Source: Mytilus edulis (taxonomy: Eukaryota; Mollusca; Bivalvia; Mytilida; Mytilidae). Taken from it: a stretch of 64,000 bases of DNA. Both the position numbers and the translations under genes were made by a program. Numbering within the stretch: position 1 is the stretch's first letter; the number at the start of each line of letters is the position of its first letter. Below are positions 1-13,000 of the stretch, in pieces. The stretch covers positions 67,339,006 to 67,403,005 of the forward strand of contig NC_092355.1 in the NCBI RefSeq assembly GCF_963676685.1, written 5' to 3'. The notes beneath the pieces are model-generated. The model had not been told where the DNA came from and searched no databases. It saw only the letters and a list, made by a program, of their open reading frames with translations.

Positions 1-1906
1 TTTCACTTGTTTCTGTGTTCAGTATCCCCCTTTAACACCCTCCTTTATCCGTTTTCATGAAATTACACCAGAAAATTTAGATATCTGTAACTGTTTGGGA
101 ATATTAATCTAAATATATAGAGGTTAGGAGAAGTTCGTAGAAAAAAGGTTTCAACCAAAGATTGAAAATATTGCACCAGGCGGGCGTAATAACGTTTCCG
201 CAATTTTAGCAAAAAAACAAGTTTCACGTTTCCGCAATTTCGTGCATTATACTTTTCCGAAATAAATAGATACCACTTTTCCGCAATTATACCTGTAAAC
301 CCTCCCCCCTCCCCCTTTAAAATTTTAATAATGATATATAGTCAAGAAACTGGTATCATTAATTTTTCATGTTCAGTTAATTTAGAATGTCTTTGTAGTG
401 AAATGGAGGATATTTTTATCGACGGAACTTTCAAGTATTATCAAAAGTTTTTTTAAATTTTATCAACTGTTCTCGATACATGGGTGTCAGCAATTACTTT
501 CAACTTGTTTTTGCTCTCATATCCGCAAAGGAATGCTACTTAAATATGAAGGATTTGCTAAATTTTTCTTTTATGAATTGTGATTTGGATGGATAGTTGT
601 CTCATTAGCACTCATACTACATCTTCCTATATCTATGTGCATACTGTAGTTAACACTATGAACATATTAACGGGAGTGGCATACATGCAGTTTGTGAATC
701 GTACATATGGATATACAGAGAGACGTATATATGTCTCCTGTGTATATCAGTCAAATGATTGAATATATTACAGAACTAATTGCAGTATATTTTTATCAGG
801 GTTTCTTATTTAAACGCTCATGCAAGATGTCGTATACTCTAGGACTAGTCTTACTGTTTTTTTCTGCCCCATATTTATGTCCCATTTTTAGGCCCCATTT
901 ATGGGCATTATTTTTTCTGGTCTGTGCGTCCGTTCGTTCGTCCGTCTGTGTAGCTTCAGATTAAAGTTGTTGGTCGAGATATTTTTGATGAAGTTAAAAT
1001 CCAATCAACTTGAAACTTAGTACACATGTTTTATATGATATGATTTTTCTAATTTAAATGCCAAATTAGAGATTTTACCCTATTTTCACGGTCCACTGAA
1101 CATAGAACATGATCGATAGTGCGGATGGGACATCCATGTACTGGAACAATATCGCTATATTTGGTAAATATACTAATCAACAAAAGTAACGGTACACAAG
1201 ATTAAAGCCCAATTTATTATGAACTATAATTAAAAGATTAGAAGAATCTGACCAAATTGGAAAGTGAAACAGTATTATGTCATTGTATACCATTAGGGTA
1301 AAATCTATTTTTGTGGAAACATGATGACGACCGTCGGCACTTAATTCATTTTGCAGATGAGAAATAAGTATTGAAATATTTGCAAAGACTATCAAAATTT
1401 TAAGCAGATATTGTTTAAGTTAAAGATTTAATTGAGTACTAATATCAATTTTTGAATTGCCGGACGATTTTTTGAAATAACAAAATTGCCCTAAAAATTG
1501 GCTTATTTCCTTCAAATCAATTGGTTTTGATCTGAGATCTGGGTTTTGATAAGACAATAACACTTTGTAAATATTTGACCAATCAGGCAGTGTATCCAAT
1601 TTCACTATGTACGGAAAATACATTAACTTGTATTGTTTCTTTTGTTGACTAGTATAGTTTTCTAAAACCCTATATATCAGATATATATACTGTTCTCAGC
1701 TTAACTTTAGCAGCGATTTATCATGCAGACAAAGTTCAAGCTGAATCACGGAACTCTTACTTTAAAATTCCGAGTGAAAATTATCTGCATGTACGAAGTA
1801 AATGTATATAGGAAATAATCTAATTGCCTATGAAATAATGGTATACTAATTATAGCTCAAAAGCCCCGACATGAAGAATGGGACGGATGTTTGTTAAGAC
1901 GATTAT
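1..1906. other. Intergenic, repeat-derived
   Basis: No gene is supported. At about 186-300 a short motif, TTTCCGCAATTT, recurs three to four times with changes. At about 850-1110 lies a copy of a dispersed family (family C here) recognisable by its GTCCGTTCGTTCGTCCGTCTG stretch followed by a TTTTTGATGAAGTT block, also seen near 10915-10985. Open frames here are short and have no codon-like character. Confidence 0.5.
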
Positions 1907-1910
1907 TTAA

Positions 1911-2633
1911 GGTAGCACAATACAAAGATTTTTTTACTTTCAATCACTAACCTTTGAAATGCTGTAACTTTCTTATGAATGCATAGAAAATAATAGAAGA
2001 GGTATATATACAAAGATAAAAGATTAATCTTTTAAATAAATGCAATATTTTTATTATGCAATCATTATGTAATCAATTATTATGTAATTAGTGGCAAAAT
2101 CTGGGTAAGTTCACTTGAATGAATTTAGCTCTATCATCTCTTTAACTATACAGAAAATTTTAACGAAATCTTAATCAACACATCATGGGCTTCAAAAGGG
2201 TGTCTCAGATTGTCTCTATGGTATTCCATTCTCTCATAAATCTCTAATTAGTGTAAACATCCTAACCACATAAAAGAAGATAATGTTTAATTAGGTGTAA
2301 AATTTGTTCTATACATTCTATCTGAAATCTGAGACACCCTTTTGAAGATAATGGCCATAGGAACAACATATAATAAAATCAACCCTCTAGGGATACCTAT
2401 GCAGAAGCTAATTTCATTTGAAAGTGGAAATTTGGTGAAAAATATTTTAGACACAATTAACATTATAATTGGTTACATAATTGTTGCATAATACTAACAT
2501 TGCATTAATTTGAAAGAGTAATCTGTTAGCTATCCAAAACTACCACTTTTATAAATTTTCAAGCATTATTAAGAAAGTTACAGCATTTTAAAACTTGGGA
2601 GTTGGAGTTATAAAATCTTTGTATTGTGCTACC
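1911..2633. mobile_element. TTAA-flanked inverted-repeat element (MITE-like), 723 bp
   Basis: Both ends read TTAA followed by GGTAGCACAATACAAAGAT (left, TTAA at 1907-1910) and its reverse complement (right, TTAA at 2634-2637). The arms continue for about 70 bp, including a shared ATGCTGTAACTTTCTTA block. A second, nested inverted repeat occurs at about 2188-2350, with AAAAGGGTGTCTCAGAT facing its complement. There is no transposase frame, so it is a non-autonomous element. TTAA duplications are typical of piggyBac and Kolobok transposons; assignment to either is inference. Confidence 0.8.
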
Positions 2634-2639
2634 TTAAAC

Positions 2640-3832
2640 TGACGACCAAAATTCAAATAAAGTAAAAGTTACGTACACAAACAAGGTTAACATTAATTTT
2701 AGTAAGTGTATCAAATGCAAATTGTTTTTAAAATTTTTACTTACCAAGTCAGTATATGGTGCAACCACAAGTGCTACCAAGGACACACCCAGAAAAAACA
2801 GTTTCATTTTTCAAAATCTTCTTCTCAATGTAAACAAACATCCGATTTTTAACACAAATTTCAAATTTTAAATACTGCTGTTCAAAAATAACATATGATG
2901 TGTTAATAATTTTAATTGCTCACATATATGTTTACGAATTGGACTGTTCCATACCACCCGTGTATTAAATAAAACACAGTCAGGACGATCGACACATGTT
3001 GTGCACTCAGTGTGATTTGTTTTGCGCACTGTGTGGTGCGTTTGATGATAAGACTTGGGGTCAATTAACATTATGATATTAGTTCTGTTTATATGTCCAA
3101 AAGTACTATTTGTGTTATACTTTTCAAATCAGTATATCATCAAAGTAAAAAATCTATAAGACATCAACAAACTTAATAATTTCATTTAAACACATTAAGT
3201 TGTAGTTTTCCGTTGAAATTTGACCACTATATAGAAGTATATATGACAATAGACATGCAATTGAAATAGAGAAACTTGCAGATATACACATATAGTCAAA
3301 CATGTTCATAAAGGTCTCAAGCATGCACAGTGAAGGTGTTAGCGTTAACAACAAATTACGGATCTCTTGCCTATATAAATTCAAAAATAATTTATATATT
3401 CAAAGTAAATGGTTGGTCAGAAGTAAATACACAATATATGTACATTGTCGGAAAATAAATAATTTATTTGCACGAGTTTTAGAAACAAGACGAAAAGCGA
3501 CGAGGACCGCGATAAAATGAACTGTTGCCCTGAAAAAATGCCCGTATTACCCCTTGCTCAACATCGAAGCGGGTATCAGGAGACTTTATTTGTACTGTAC
3601 AAATAAAGGAGAAATTTATTTGTATACATGTTTTTTTGTACAAAGGTAGTCTGATTGCAGGATGAAATGTCTTATTTATGTGCTTTTTTTTTTACGATCA
3701 TCTATTTCATATAAAATTAATATCGCATGTCGAAAAAGTATCGAGATAAAGAATACGTTTACTCTCATACATTTGAAACTGTAATTCAAGTTTGTCAGAG
3801 GCTTGATAGCAAGTATCAGGTATCCGTCTATC
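2640..3832. other. Intergenic, nothing recognised
   Basis: AT-rich sequence with only short incidental frames. I see no gene, RNA or clear repeat structure in it. Confidence 0.4.
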
Positions 3833-3836
3833 TTAA

Positions 3837-4466
3837 GCTGGGGTCACACATTCACGATTCTTACTGCCGTCCTTGACAGGACCATTCCCGATTAAAATTT
3901 GTAAAAAGTCTGATCAAGATCATGTGAATCGTGGATGGAAATTCAAACTTTAATTAAAATTTGTAAAACCAATAATTTAATCACGACAACAATCAGATAT
4001 TGTTCAGGAAGCGTCGATATTCAACCGTTTCCAAGCGAATTTATCCCGATAATCCCAATCCGCGTCTAATCCAATTTGTATATTTCGCTAGGTAAATTTC
4101 GACCGAGTCTGTCACGACTGCGTCCCGATTCTACCGAATGTAATCCGACAGAGATCAGACAGTGACCAGACAGCGAACCGACGCTCACGGAAGTTATCCG
4201 TTCGAAAACTGTCGGTATAATCGGGATCAGGAGGTACTGTCGACTATACTTAATCGGCTGAGTTGCCCCGAATGTTACGGGACGCACCTAACTGTCGGGG
4301 TGCTTCGCCGAACTATTCGGACCCTTCCCGACCCGTAGGACTGCGATCAGACAATGATAGGACATTCCAGATAATTGAGGATAGTAATCCGACTTTTTCA
4401 CTTTTCGTTTCGTATCGCTGTCTGATCTCAAACGGGAGCAATAATCGGCAATGTGTGAACCCCACA
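3837..4466. mobile_element. TTAA-flanked inverted-repeat element, 630 bp
   Basis: The left end is TTAA (3833-3836) followed by GCTGGGGTCACACATTC; the right end, read in reverse, is TTAA (4467-4470) followed by TGTGGGGTTCACACATTG. Both then continue with a CGATT block. The interior is noticeably richer in G+C than its surroundings and full of CGAT/CCGA words, so it has open frames on both strands; none resembles a transposase. The most likely reading is a second, unrelated TTAA-type non-autonomous DNA element. Confidence 0.75.
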
Positions 4467-4594
4467 TTAACCATATGTAAGATGAATTTGGCAGATTTTC
4501 CCACATTTATAATCTTGCACATGTTGTCATGTAAATGAAGTTCAGTCATTATATTTGACTTGAATAGGGAACATACATCCACTTGCATTTTTGT

Positions 4595-5015
4595 CCATCT
4601 GATGAGTTAAGCCTTTTTCAACTGATTTTTATAGTTCGTTCTTATGTTGAACTGTTTTACCACTGTCCCAGGTTAGGGGAGGGTTGGGATCCCGCTAACA
4701 TGTTTAACCCCGCCACATTATTTATGTATGATCCTTTCCCAAGTCAGGAGCCTGTAATTTAGTGGTTGTCGTTTGTTTATGTGTTACATATTTGTTTTTC
4801 GTTCATTTTTTTTTATGTAAATAAGGTCGTTAGTTTTCTCGTTTGAATTGTTTTACCGTGATTGTCTTATCGGGGCCTTTTATAGCTGACTGTGCAGTAT
4901 GGGCTTTGCTCATTGTTAAAGGCCGTACGGTAACCTATAGTTGTAAATGTCTGTGTCATTTTGGTTTCTTGTGGACAGTTGTCTAATTGGCAATCATACC
5001 ACATCTTTTTTTATA
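4595..5015 (+). repeat. Dispersed repeat family A, near-complete copy
   Basis: This copy reads through GGGCTTTGCTCATTGTTAAA, GGCCGTACGGTAACCTATAG and TTGGCAATCATACCACATC. The same words, in either orientation, occur at about 42478-42910, 43318-43665 and 62267-62640, with fragments at many other points in the window. It does not encode a protein and begins near the sequence GATGAGTTAAGCC. Its class (SINE, MITE or LINE tail) is not settled by the sequence. Confidence 0.75.
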
Positions 5016-6885
5016 TAAGATTTTAACTCTTTACAAACAGTAGAGATATGTATGTACTATTTAGGTTTTTAATATGGAACCACAGTTATCCCCAACTGCA
5101 AGTTACAACACGGAAAAAGTTGCCACGCAAAAAAAAAATCATTTATATGAGCAGGCAGTATTACACTATACAATACTCTTTTTTTTTGTCATGATGGCGG
5201 ACCTTTTATTTATAAATTACTACGCTGTATGGATTTTCCCTATTCAAGAATTTATCTCGTACGGTGATCGAAATGAGGAGACGTCCATCTGATTTTCTTA
5301 TTTATCCAAAAATCATATTTATTAATTCTGATCATGATTTCAACAATTTGTGTTAAAACTTTAGTTTCTTAATATTTCTCTGGTTCATCAGACTGGCTAC
5401 AGGGTGTCCGCATGGATTTAGGCTAGTGTGTCTAGTATTAAAACAAAACGTAACCTACGTATTAGTAACATTTTTTTTAACAGGGATTTCTTATAATTAT
5501 GTGGCGTATCGTGGTGTCTGGGTGAACGTATATAAATGTACAGTTGTCTGATGTGTTTTAAAGTGTCTAATAAGTCTATTCTAAGGCTGGATATTTGATC
5601 TCTGTTTGTATTATGAATTGTTGTATATATATATATATATATATATATTGTCTGATCAAATATGTGACACTATAATAAAACAATTATTTATTTATATTAT
5701 AAACTACAAAAAGTTTTTAAAAACCAAATTTCTGACTGGAATTAACGGTAAAACAAGATCTCGATTTATCTTTCAAGTTTGAAGTTCCTTTATCATAAGT
5801 TTATTATACAGAGTTATACTGTTCACGAGCAAGCTAAGGTCAAAATTGAAAGTCATAGTTTTATCCGATCCAATGTTTGAAATTGAACCAGTTCAAAAGA
5901 GCATACAACGTAAAAACAAATGATTTTTTTTTTATCTAGTGACATTATAACTCGAATAATTAAATTCCTCTCCGTGTCTAATTTCCTTCCAGTTATCGTA
6001 GATCAGCGGAATATAACGACTTTATTCGGGTTAGTGGCATTATAATGATTGACTATAATTAAATGAACAGAAAGTCACATTTCCATCGTGAAAAAAAAAT
6101 CTCGTAAACCATTTGTGAAAGAGTACCACCAATCTCGTAATTTAAACCATTTTTTTTAGTTTTCACTTCTCAGTGTATACAAGCTTCAGAAAGATTCTTG
6201 TGAAACACAAGATTTTGTGAGAGAAAAAAAAAGAAAATAATAGGAACAAAGTTTTCGTTTCATTTATTGCGATTGTACGCATTTTCTTTTTCTGTTTGTT
6301 GTTCCTTTTCACATATATTTGATGGTCTACTTGATTATTGTGTACAGTAAAGATCCGACGACCTTCACAGAACACATTTTTGCTATTATCATGCATTAAT
6401 TTTCTCTCATTGTATGATTATATCGATTATCTATCATGCACTGCTTAGACAAAATATTTTTTGCAATATAAATTAAATCATTGTATATTAAAATATACAA
6501 TTCCTTGTATGAATGTATGATTTGTTTTATTTACTGTTATATAAAGATTTCGTCGGAAGTGAATTCTGTTTCAAACTAAATTCTGTAACACCGAATTTTG
6601 TTGTTATCTACTGAAAGCAAATAAAACGAAGAACCCTTAATTATCAACAGCGGTTTGCATTAAAGAACAAACAAATTAACCTAACTCGAAACCGCGCAAT
6701 TTTATCTTTTCTGCTTTTCTGATCTCACTACTGTTTCAATTAGAACATACGTGTTGTAAAAACTTTTTACACCCATGATTATAACATGTACATCAAAGTC
6801 CCATATTGACATATCGTAAATTATGAAATCTAAGAGTCAAGCTGAGGGATATATGTCTCTGAGGCGTGGCCACTGGATTTGGTGT
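5016..6885. other. Intergenic upstream of the ParB-like gene
   Basis: AT-rich DNA with an (AT)n microsatellite at about 5624-5650. I find no gene or hairpin of note. The last few tens of bases form the proximal promoter of the gene that starts at 6940, with a GC-box-like GGCGTGGCC at about 6863-6871. Confidence 0.4.
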
Positions 6886-6893
6886 TATAAATA
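6886..6893 (+). promoter_or_regulatory. TATA box of the ParB-like gene
   Basis: A canonical TATAAATA lies 47 nt before the ATG at 6940, which would place transcription start near 6915-6920 and leave a very short 5' leader. It agrees with the chosen start codon; no nearer upstream ATG exists in this short stretch. Confidence 0.6.
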
Positions 6894-6939
6894 ATTGATT
6901 TATATTTGATCACTGACAAGAACTTAGACATTTTACAAT

Positions 6940-7044
6940 ATGGTTGTTTGGAAAATTGAAGGAACCCAATTGGTAATAAATGAAAAGTCTGAAGATAGCA
7001 TTATACGATGTGTGAAGGATTCTTCGAAATTGAAACATGTAGAG
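6940..7044 (+). CDS. ParB-like gene, exon 1 (residues 1-35)
   Basis: Starts at ATG 6940 and encodes MVVWKIEGTQLVINEKSEDS and 15 more residues, ending at a GTATGT donor in phase 0. There is no signal peptide, so the product is probably intracellular. Confidence 0.8.
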
Positions 7045-7066
7045 GTATGTATACACACGTAGCTTT

Positions 7067-7099
<33 letters not shown>

Positions 7100-10000
7100 G
7101 AATTTGTGCTTTTGTCTTATTTAATCATGAGAACTTAATTAGCAGTCTAATGATTTTTTTTTTACTTATATCTATAATTATGAAAGTCATATTTTCATCT
7201 TTCTGTGAATTTCTCTTGATAACAATGACAATATTGCACTGATCGCTGACACTGCTTAATATTTAATTTATGTCTAATTAATCATAACATTTTTTCATGA
7301 AAACTAGCTGTTTATTTCATTTGTCTGTTATATTCAAAATAATGCCCCCCTGAACTTTAATTTCCAAGATTCAGTCATGATGGTATGAGAATTTTTTTTC
7401 CGTCGTATATGCATCATCCTTGGTCTCATTTAATAGTTACTAAGAATGTAACAAGAAGCAATCTTATATCAATCTTATAATTATTGACAGTCCTTAAGAC
7501 ATTTCAATTTCTTACGGATGTAAGGGAACTCTTTGCATTCCATTATCATAAACTTATCTATTTGGATAGCTCGAAAAAAACTTAATTTTTGTTTCCTTTA
7601 GAAAGAACTCTGCCGATGCATCAACTTGAGTTATTTGCGGGCGTAACACGTTTCTATGAAAAGAGATAAAACATTATCAACGACCCCCCTTTTCCCCTAA
7701 CCGTCAACATACCTTTCCAGCTGACCGTTTTCACAAAAGAACAGAAGAACGTTTCAGTTTTAGATACAATCAATTTAAATAGTATGATTTTTATTCATGA
7801 GGAGGCCGTTGTCCGAGCCTCAACATCCATACATGTAGCTGTTATAATATATATATACATATAAAAGAGAGGATTTTTTGGCATAATGAAATAGTGCATG
7901 GTCATTTCTATCACACTATATCTCCTTATTTCAATATTAGCTTGATTTCCAATAAATTCCTTGTGTAAAGAAAAAAAAAACCAAACAGCTACGCCATGAG
8001 TGCGTGATACGGCCTTCGTCATGTGTGAGAAAATTAATGCAATAATTATAAATAGTTGGTGAGATACAGAGCGACATGTGAAAAAACAAACATGTATTTT
8101 ACAAAAAAACTCAATAACTCCAAAAGAAAATTCTGAATCACCACCAAAAAGTATACAGATCTTCAGATTAATATAACTAAGAAGTGTGTAAAGTTTTAAT
8201 TAATAATCATAAATCAATTATAAGATGGCGCGACATGTGAACCCACTTTTTTTACCCAAAAAATCAACTCTAAAATAAAATTTTGAATCATCACCAAAAA
8301 GTATATTGGATAAGCGGTTCTCAAGTTACGGTGCGACATGTGCATGGACGCCGGACAGACAGACAGACAGACAGACGGACGTCGGACATTTGTATACCAT
8401 AATACGTCTCGTCAGAATTTGACGGGTATATGTAAAAAAAAAAAACGGTTGAAACGTTGAAGTCTGCATCTGTGGTTATAATGCTAAATTTCATTAAGAT
8501 TTTCTTTAATTGTTCACAGAAGAACAATTGCAAATAAGTCATGTAATTCAACAAGACACAGTTCATTTACCAAAACAATCTATCAGGCGTCAGTTCGAGC
8601 AATCTCGGAATAAAGTTAAAGATTGAAAGTTGGTTAATTTTTTTAACACGTGTAACAATTCATCTGTCTTGTAACCTGGTACGTGATATGATCTGCTATG
8701 AAGAGGCCATCACGTGCATGTAATATTACCAACCTTTTTAAATCTTTAAATATGTTAATTAATAACATTTTTCAACATGGAGACGATAGAGATAACCATA
8801 TAATATGTTCTTGTAAAATTCGATAAATATATAAATATTCACAACCTTTAACTCAGCGATCCTCGTGATTCTGCACACTATACGCGCCTTTAATTATTTT
8901 CCACAAACATCAAATTTATATATAACATAATTTTTAATTCCGAATGTTCCCCGATTTCCAAGTTCCAATGATTGAAACATATTAAGCAAAACTAAAAATA
9001 AACTTGAACTCTTTCCAAAAGCAATTTATTTTCTTATGTCATTCTGTTAAATATGGATCGAATATCTTTTTTTTTAAATGTGTTTATTGGCGAAAACTAC
9101 ATGTACTTAATATATATAATGATAGTATATATCAGTCAATACATTAGCAAAATTGAGACAAGTACGTATAGTAAATATTACAAGTATAGTCATTCTACAG
9201 ATGAGGGACGACAATCAAGGTGTCGTGTGCAAAACTTTTCATCTCACGTGGTACGATTTCAGCTTCCGTTTTGCAATTTTATTTTTTTTAAAGATCTATT
9301 TGTACCAGAGACATATAATACAATTATATTATATGTCTCTGTTTGTACGTATTTTAAAATCGAATTTCTTTACTGCATTCATGTATAATACAGCAAGTTT
9401 ATTCAGAGAAAGCTTTACAGATGATCGAAAATCACTTTTGCATGAAAGAATTAATGATGTTTTACTCTTTTTTCGTAAATTGGATCTTTGAAGATTATAA
9501 TTCCATACTGGCGGAAATTTCATTCGATGTCTTATAAAATACATTAGTTCATTAATATTCCAAATAAGATTATGTTTAAATGAGATATTCAATTTGGAAT
9601 TTGGAATATATCTATTTCTTATAAATAGCAAGTTCTTCTCAAACATCAAATATTCTTGGACATGTCCAGAATATGTGTTCTATAGTTTATATCAGATACA
9701 TATATACACAGTGTATATATGTCTCTGTTTATATTGAGTCAGCGTACAGAAAGTGCATTATTGTTTTGTGAGACTTCAATTTTTTTGGTGTATAATTTTT
9801 TTTTTAAATTCCCACCCGAGATCATTAAATGTCCATTATAACCAATTAAATCATTATAAGGCTAGCCAGATTCCCTTTTCAGTCCATTTTTTTTATATAT
9901 ACAGGGGGAGCGTTTTGCTTCATTTATTAAACGGAAACCGGTGTCGTTATTCATGTAGCGATTTACAAATAACAACGGGAGTTTCCGTGTTTATTTACAT

Positions 10001-13000
10001 TGGTAGGTAGATAAGACAAGCTTCAGAACAGGCGAAAGCGGCATCGCAGATACCCCCAAAGGAGTTAGAACGTACTTGAAAAACAAAGTTGGAACCTTTA
10101 ATTTTCATAAATAAATCAGTGGGAGGCGAATGTGGAAATTTTTCGTTGGAGTTCCTGTCAAATAATACTATCATGCTATGATTACGTGTAATATGCCAAA
10201 TAAGTTCAGTTTTTTTTTCTTACTTATTCTGTCGAATTCATGATTCTGATTAAGGTATTAACGTTGGAATATTTAAGAGAATCAAAGTACTGAAGTACTG
10301 ACCATCGGACGACCACAAGTTCTTGTGAATGGTCAAAAGCATATGTCACAGAAAAAGATCACATCTCTGAAACTGAGTTTAATGTACAGATATATATTTT
10401 TTTTTCTGGGACAAGTTCGTACATGGATGATGCATAAATGACAGGAAATTCAACCGAACCGTAATAATTAACAATTACATTGTAGTGATACAAATCAGTA
10501 TACCTGGACTATTATACTAATAGTATAATAATAATAGTCCCAAAGTATACATGCACTTGTGTGTTGTCATATATTACATTGATATAGCAGCTATATACAT
10601 ATATAATTGCCATCCATTTGTATATCATTCTATTCTACTAATCTAATATAAGTGCAGTCCAAGTGCATGATGGAGACTCTTTTGTAAAATACTTAAACTC
10701 TTGATATACCAGAAGGTAGAAGAGCTGGATTCTTCATACTTTGTATATAGATGCCTTCTGTTATAAAGTTTCCATCTGTCAGTCTCAGATATCCTTTCAA
10801 TTTGTCCTTGACCTCGTTTTCATGGTTCATTGACTACTCGAAAAATGTTAACACTCGATGTGCCCCACTAATGGACACTATGTTTTTCTAGTCTATATGT
10901 CTATTCTCAATCGTCCGTTCGACTATTCGTCCGTCTGTCTGACTTCAGGTTAAAAAAATTGTCATGGTAGTTTTTGATGAAGTTGATACCATTGCTCAAT
11001 TTGAAAATTTGTTTTTGGTCCATTTTTAGCTCACCTCGGCCGAAGGGCCAAGTGGGCTTTTCTCATCATTTGAGGTCCGTCGTCCGTCGTCGTTAACTTT
11101 TACAAAAATCTTCTCCCCTGAAACTACTGGGCCAAACTTAACCAAACTTGGCCACAATCGTCGTTGGGGTATCTTGTTTATAAAAAATGTGTCCAGTGAC
11201 CCGGCCAATTCTTCAACTATATTTAAATCGTGTAATGACATGTCTGTCTGGCAGGGTTCATCTGACCTCGACCTCATTTTCAAGGTGCATTGATGAATAT
11301 TAAGTTTTCCAGGTTCAGCTTGTTCCTTAGATACGTAATAGAGCAACTATATTTAATGCATATTTGGTGTATGGAACGATTGTAAGGTGTACATTTTTTT
11401 GTACATGTGTGAATTTCCGATTTGGATTATTTTTGGCATTGGCCTCATTTTCTTGGATCATGTTAGTTTATATAATAGTTGAAGTTAAACGTTGTATCAG
11501 GAACTATCAACACAATATCAACGACGATTAAAGACGACGAGACGTTTCAGTGTGCACTTTTTAATAGATGAATGTTTTAATTTGTTGATCTATTGTTTCC
11601 TGAGTATTGCCGATCTTATTTAGGTTGTGGCATGTGTGTTCAACTTCTAATCTTTATATTAACTAAGATTGATAATTTTCCTGCCAAAATGTTGTGGTTC
11701 TCTCAGCACCTCATCTTCCCCCACCAATGTGAAAAGACTGCCTAGTATTTGCCAATACACACCAACAATTAATCAATTATCAATTCTTGATATATATGTG
11801 ATGAACAAAATACAAAGACCGGTTGAATGTAACGGGAGAAATTCTCATCTGTTCATTTCTATTTTTTTTTTATAATATATAGGTTTGTTTGTGCAGTGGA
11901 CAGAAGTTTGATTTAAACTTGAAGGACTTCAGTTGTTCAACAGAAATTCCAGACATCTGTAGATCATCCAGAACAGAATTTTTGAAATGGATCAAATTGG
12001 AGAAGGTACTTTGTTTGAAACATCAATACAATTTCATTGTATAGATAGAATTAGAGATTACATATAAAATTAGATCTGTTGATTGCAGAGCTTGTTACTA
12101 AAGTAGTTTTTATACCAGTACAGTTGATCATGAGTCTGTTGTTTGAACATGTTTACAACAAGTTTATAATAAAAAAGAAGATGTTCAATTTTACGTTGTT
12201 TCTACATTGTAGATATACCAGTATCAGTGACACACTGTTTAATGATATGTAAGTTAACAAATTTCACAATAAGATTTGTGACAGTGACAAGTTTTACTCC
12301 ATTGATATATCATCTCTAAGATGTGCTGTTTCAGTACATTAATTGACGTTTTTCATTTTTTTGTAGGTTGTACCTTCAAATTTGTGTGAAAATGCAAAAC
12401 AAGCCAAACTAGATGGTATATTGAAGGATACCCAAAACAAAACAACTTTAGAGAGAACTATACCAGATAAACAATCAAATGCAAACAGTAGTAATGAAAG
12501 TTTACAACTAACAACAGCAACAGAAACAACAAATGGAGTAGATAGTTCGTCTGATGATCCAGAAGCTACAGTGGACTTAGAAGAGACAGAGAACGCAAGC
12601 GCTGTTGAACGACAGCAATCAATAAACAGAGAGGAAACACTTTCATGTAGAACTGATGAAAAGACATTTAGAAATCATCCTATTTCCTCAGATTATAATT
12701 CCATCAAACAACACTTAGTTGGTAAGTGTAGGAGAACATTTTTCCAAATATAATAGGTATACAACTAGCTTAATGCAATGTGAAAGATGCTTTTGATAAG
12801 GTGGCTTTAAATGTTCCTTTTTTCAATATTTATGTGTCCCTTGGCGATGTTTTGTGGACTACGCTTTATGTGGGTTTTTTTTTCTGGTTTGGTCAATGAT
12901 AGTACTGTTTGTTTTTCTAATACTTATGACTCTTAGTTATAGCCATTGCCCTTTTTCGAATATAAGATTGATATGCATAATAACTTATAAACATTTTAGT

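Noticed and set aside
4066-4588. Frames of 70-90 codons on both strands
   Set aside because: They arise from the GC-rich interior of a TTAA-flanked non-autonomous element.
9053-9649. Overlapping frames of 106-112 codons on both strands
   Set aside because: They lie in intron 1 of the ParB-like gene, overlap one another in several frames and include a short hairpin repeat.
11026-11346. 106-codon frame on the - strand
   Set aside because: It is the reverse of a family C repeat that recurs, decayed, at about 51960-52455.
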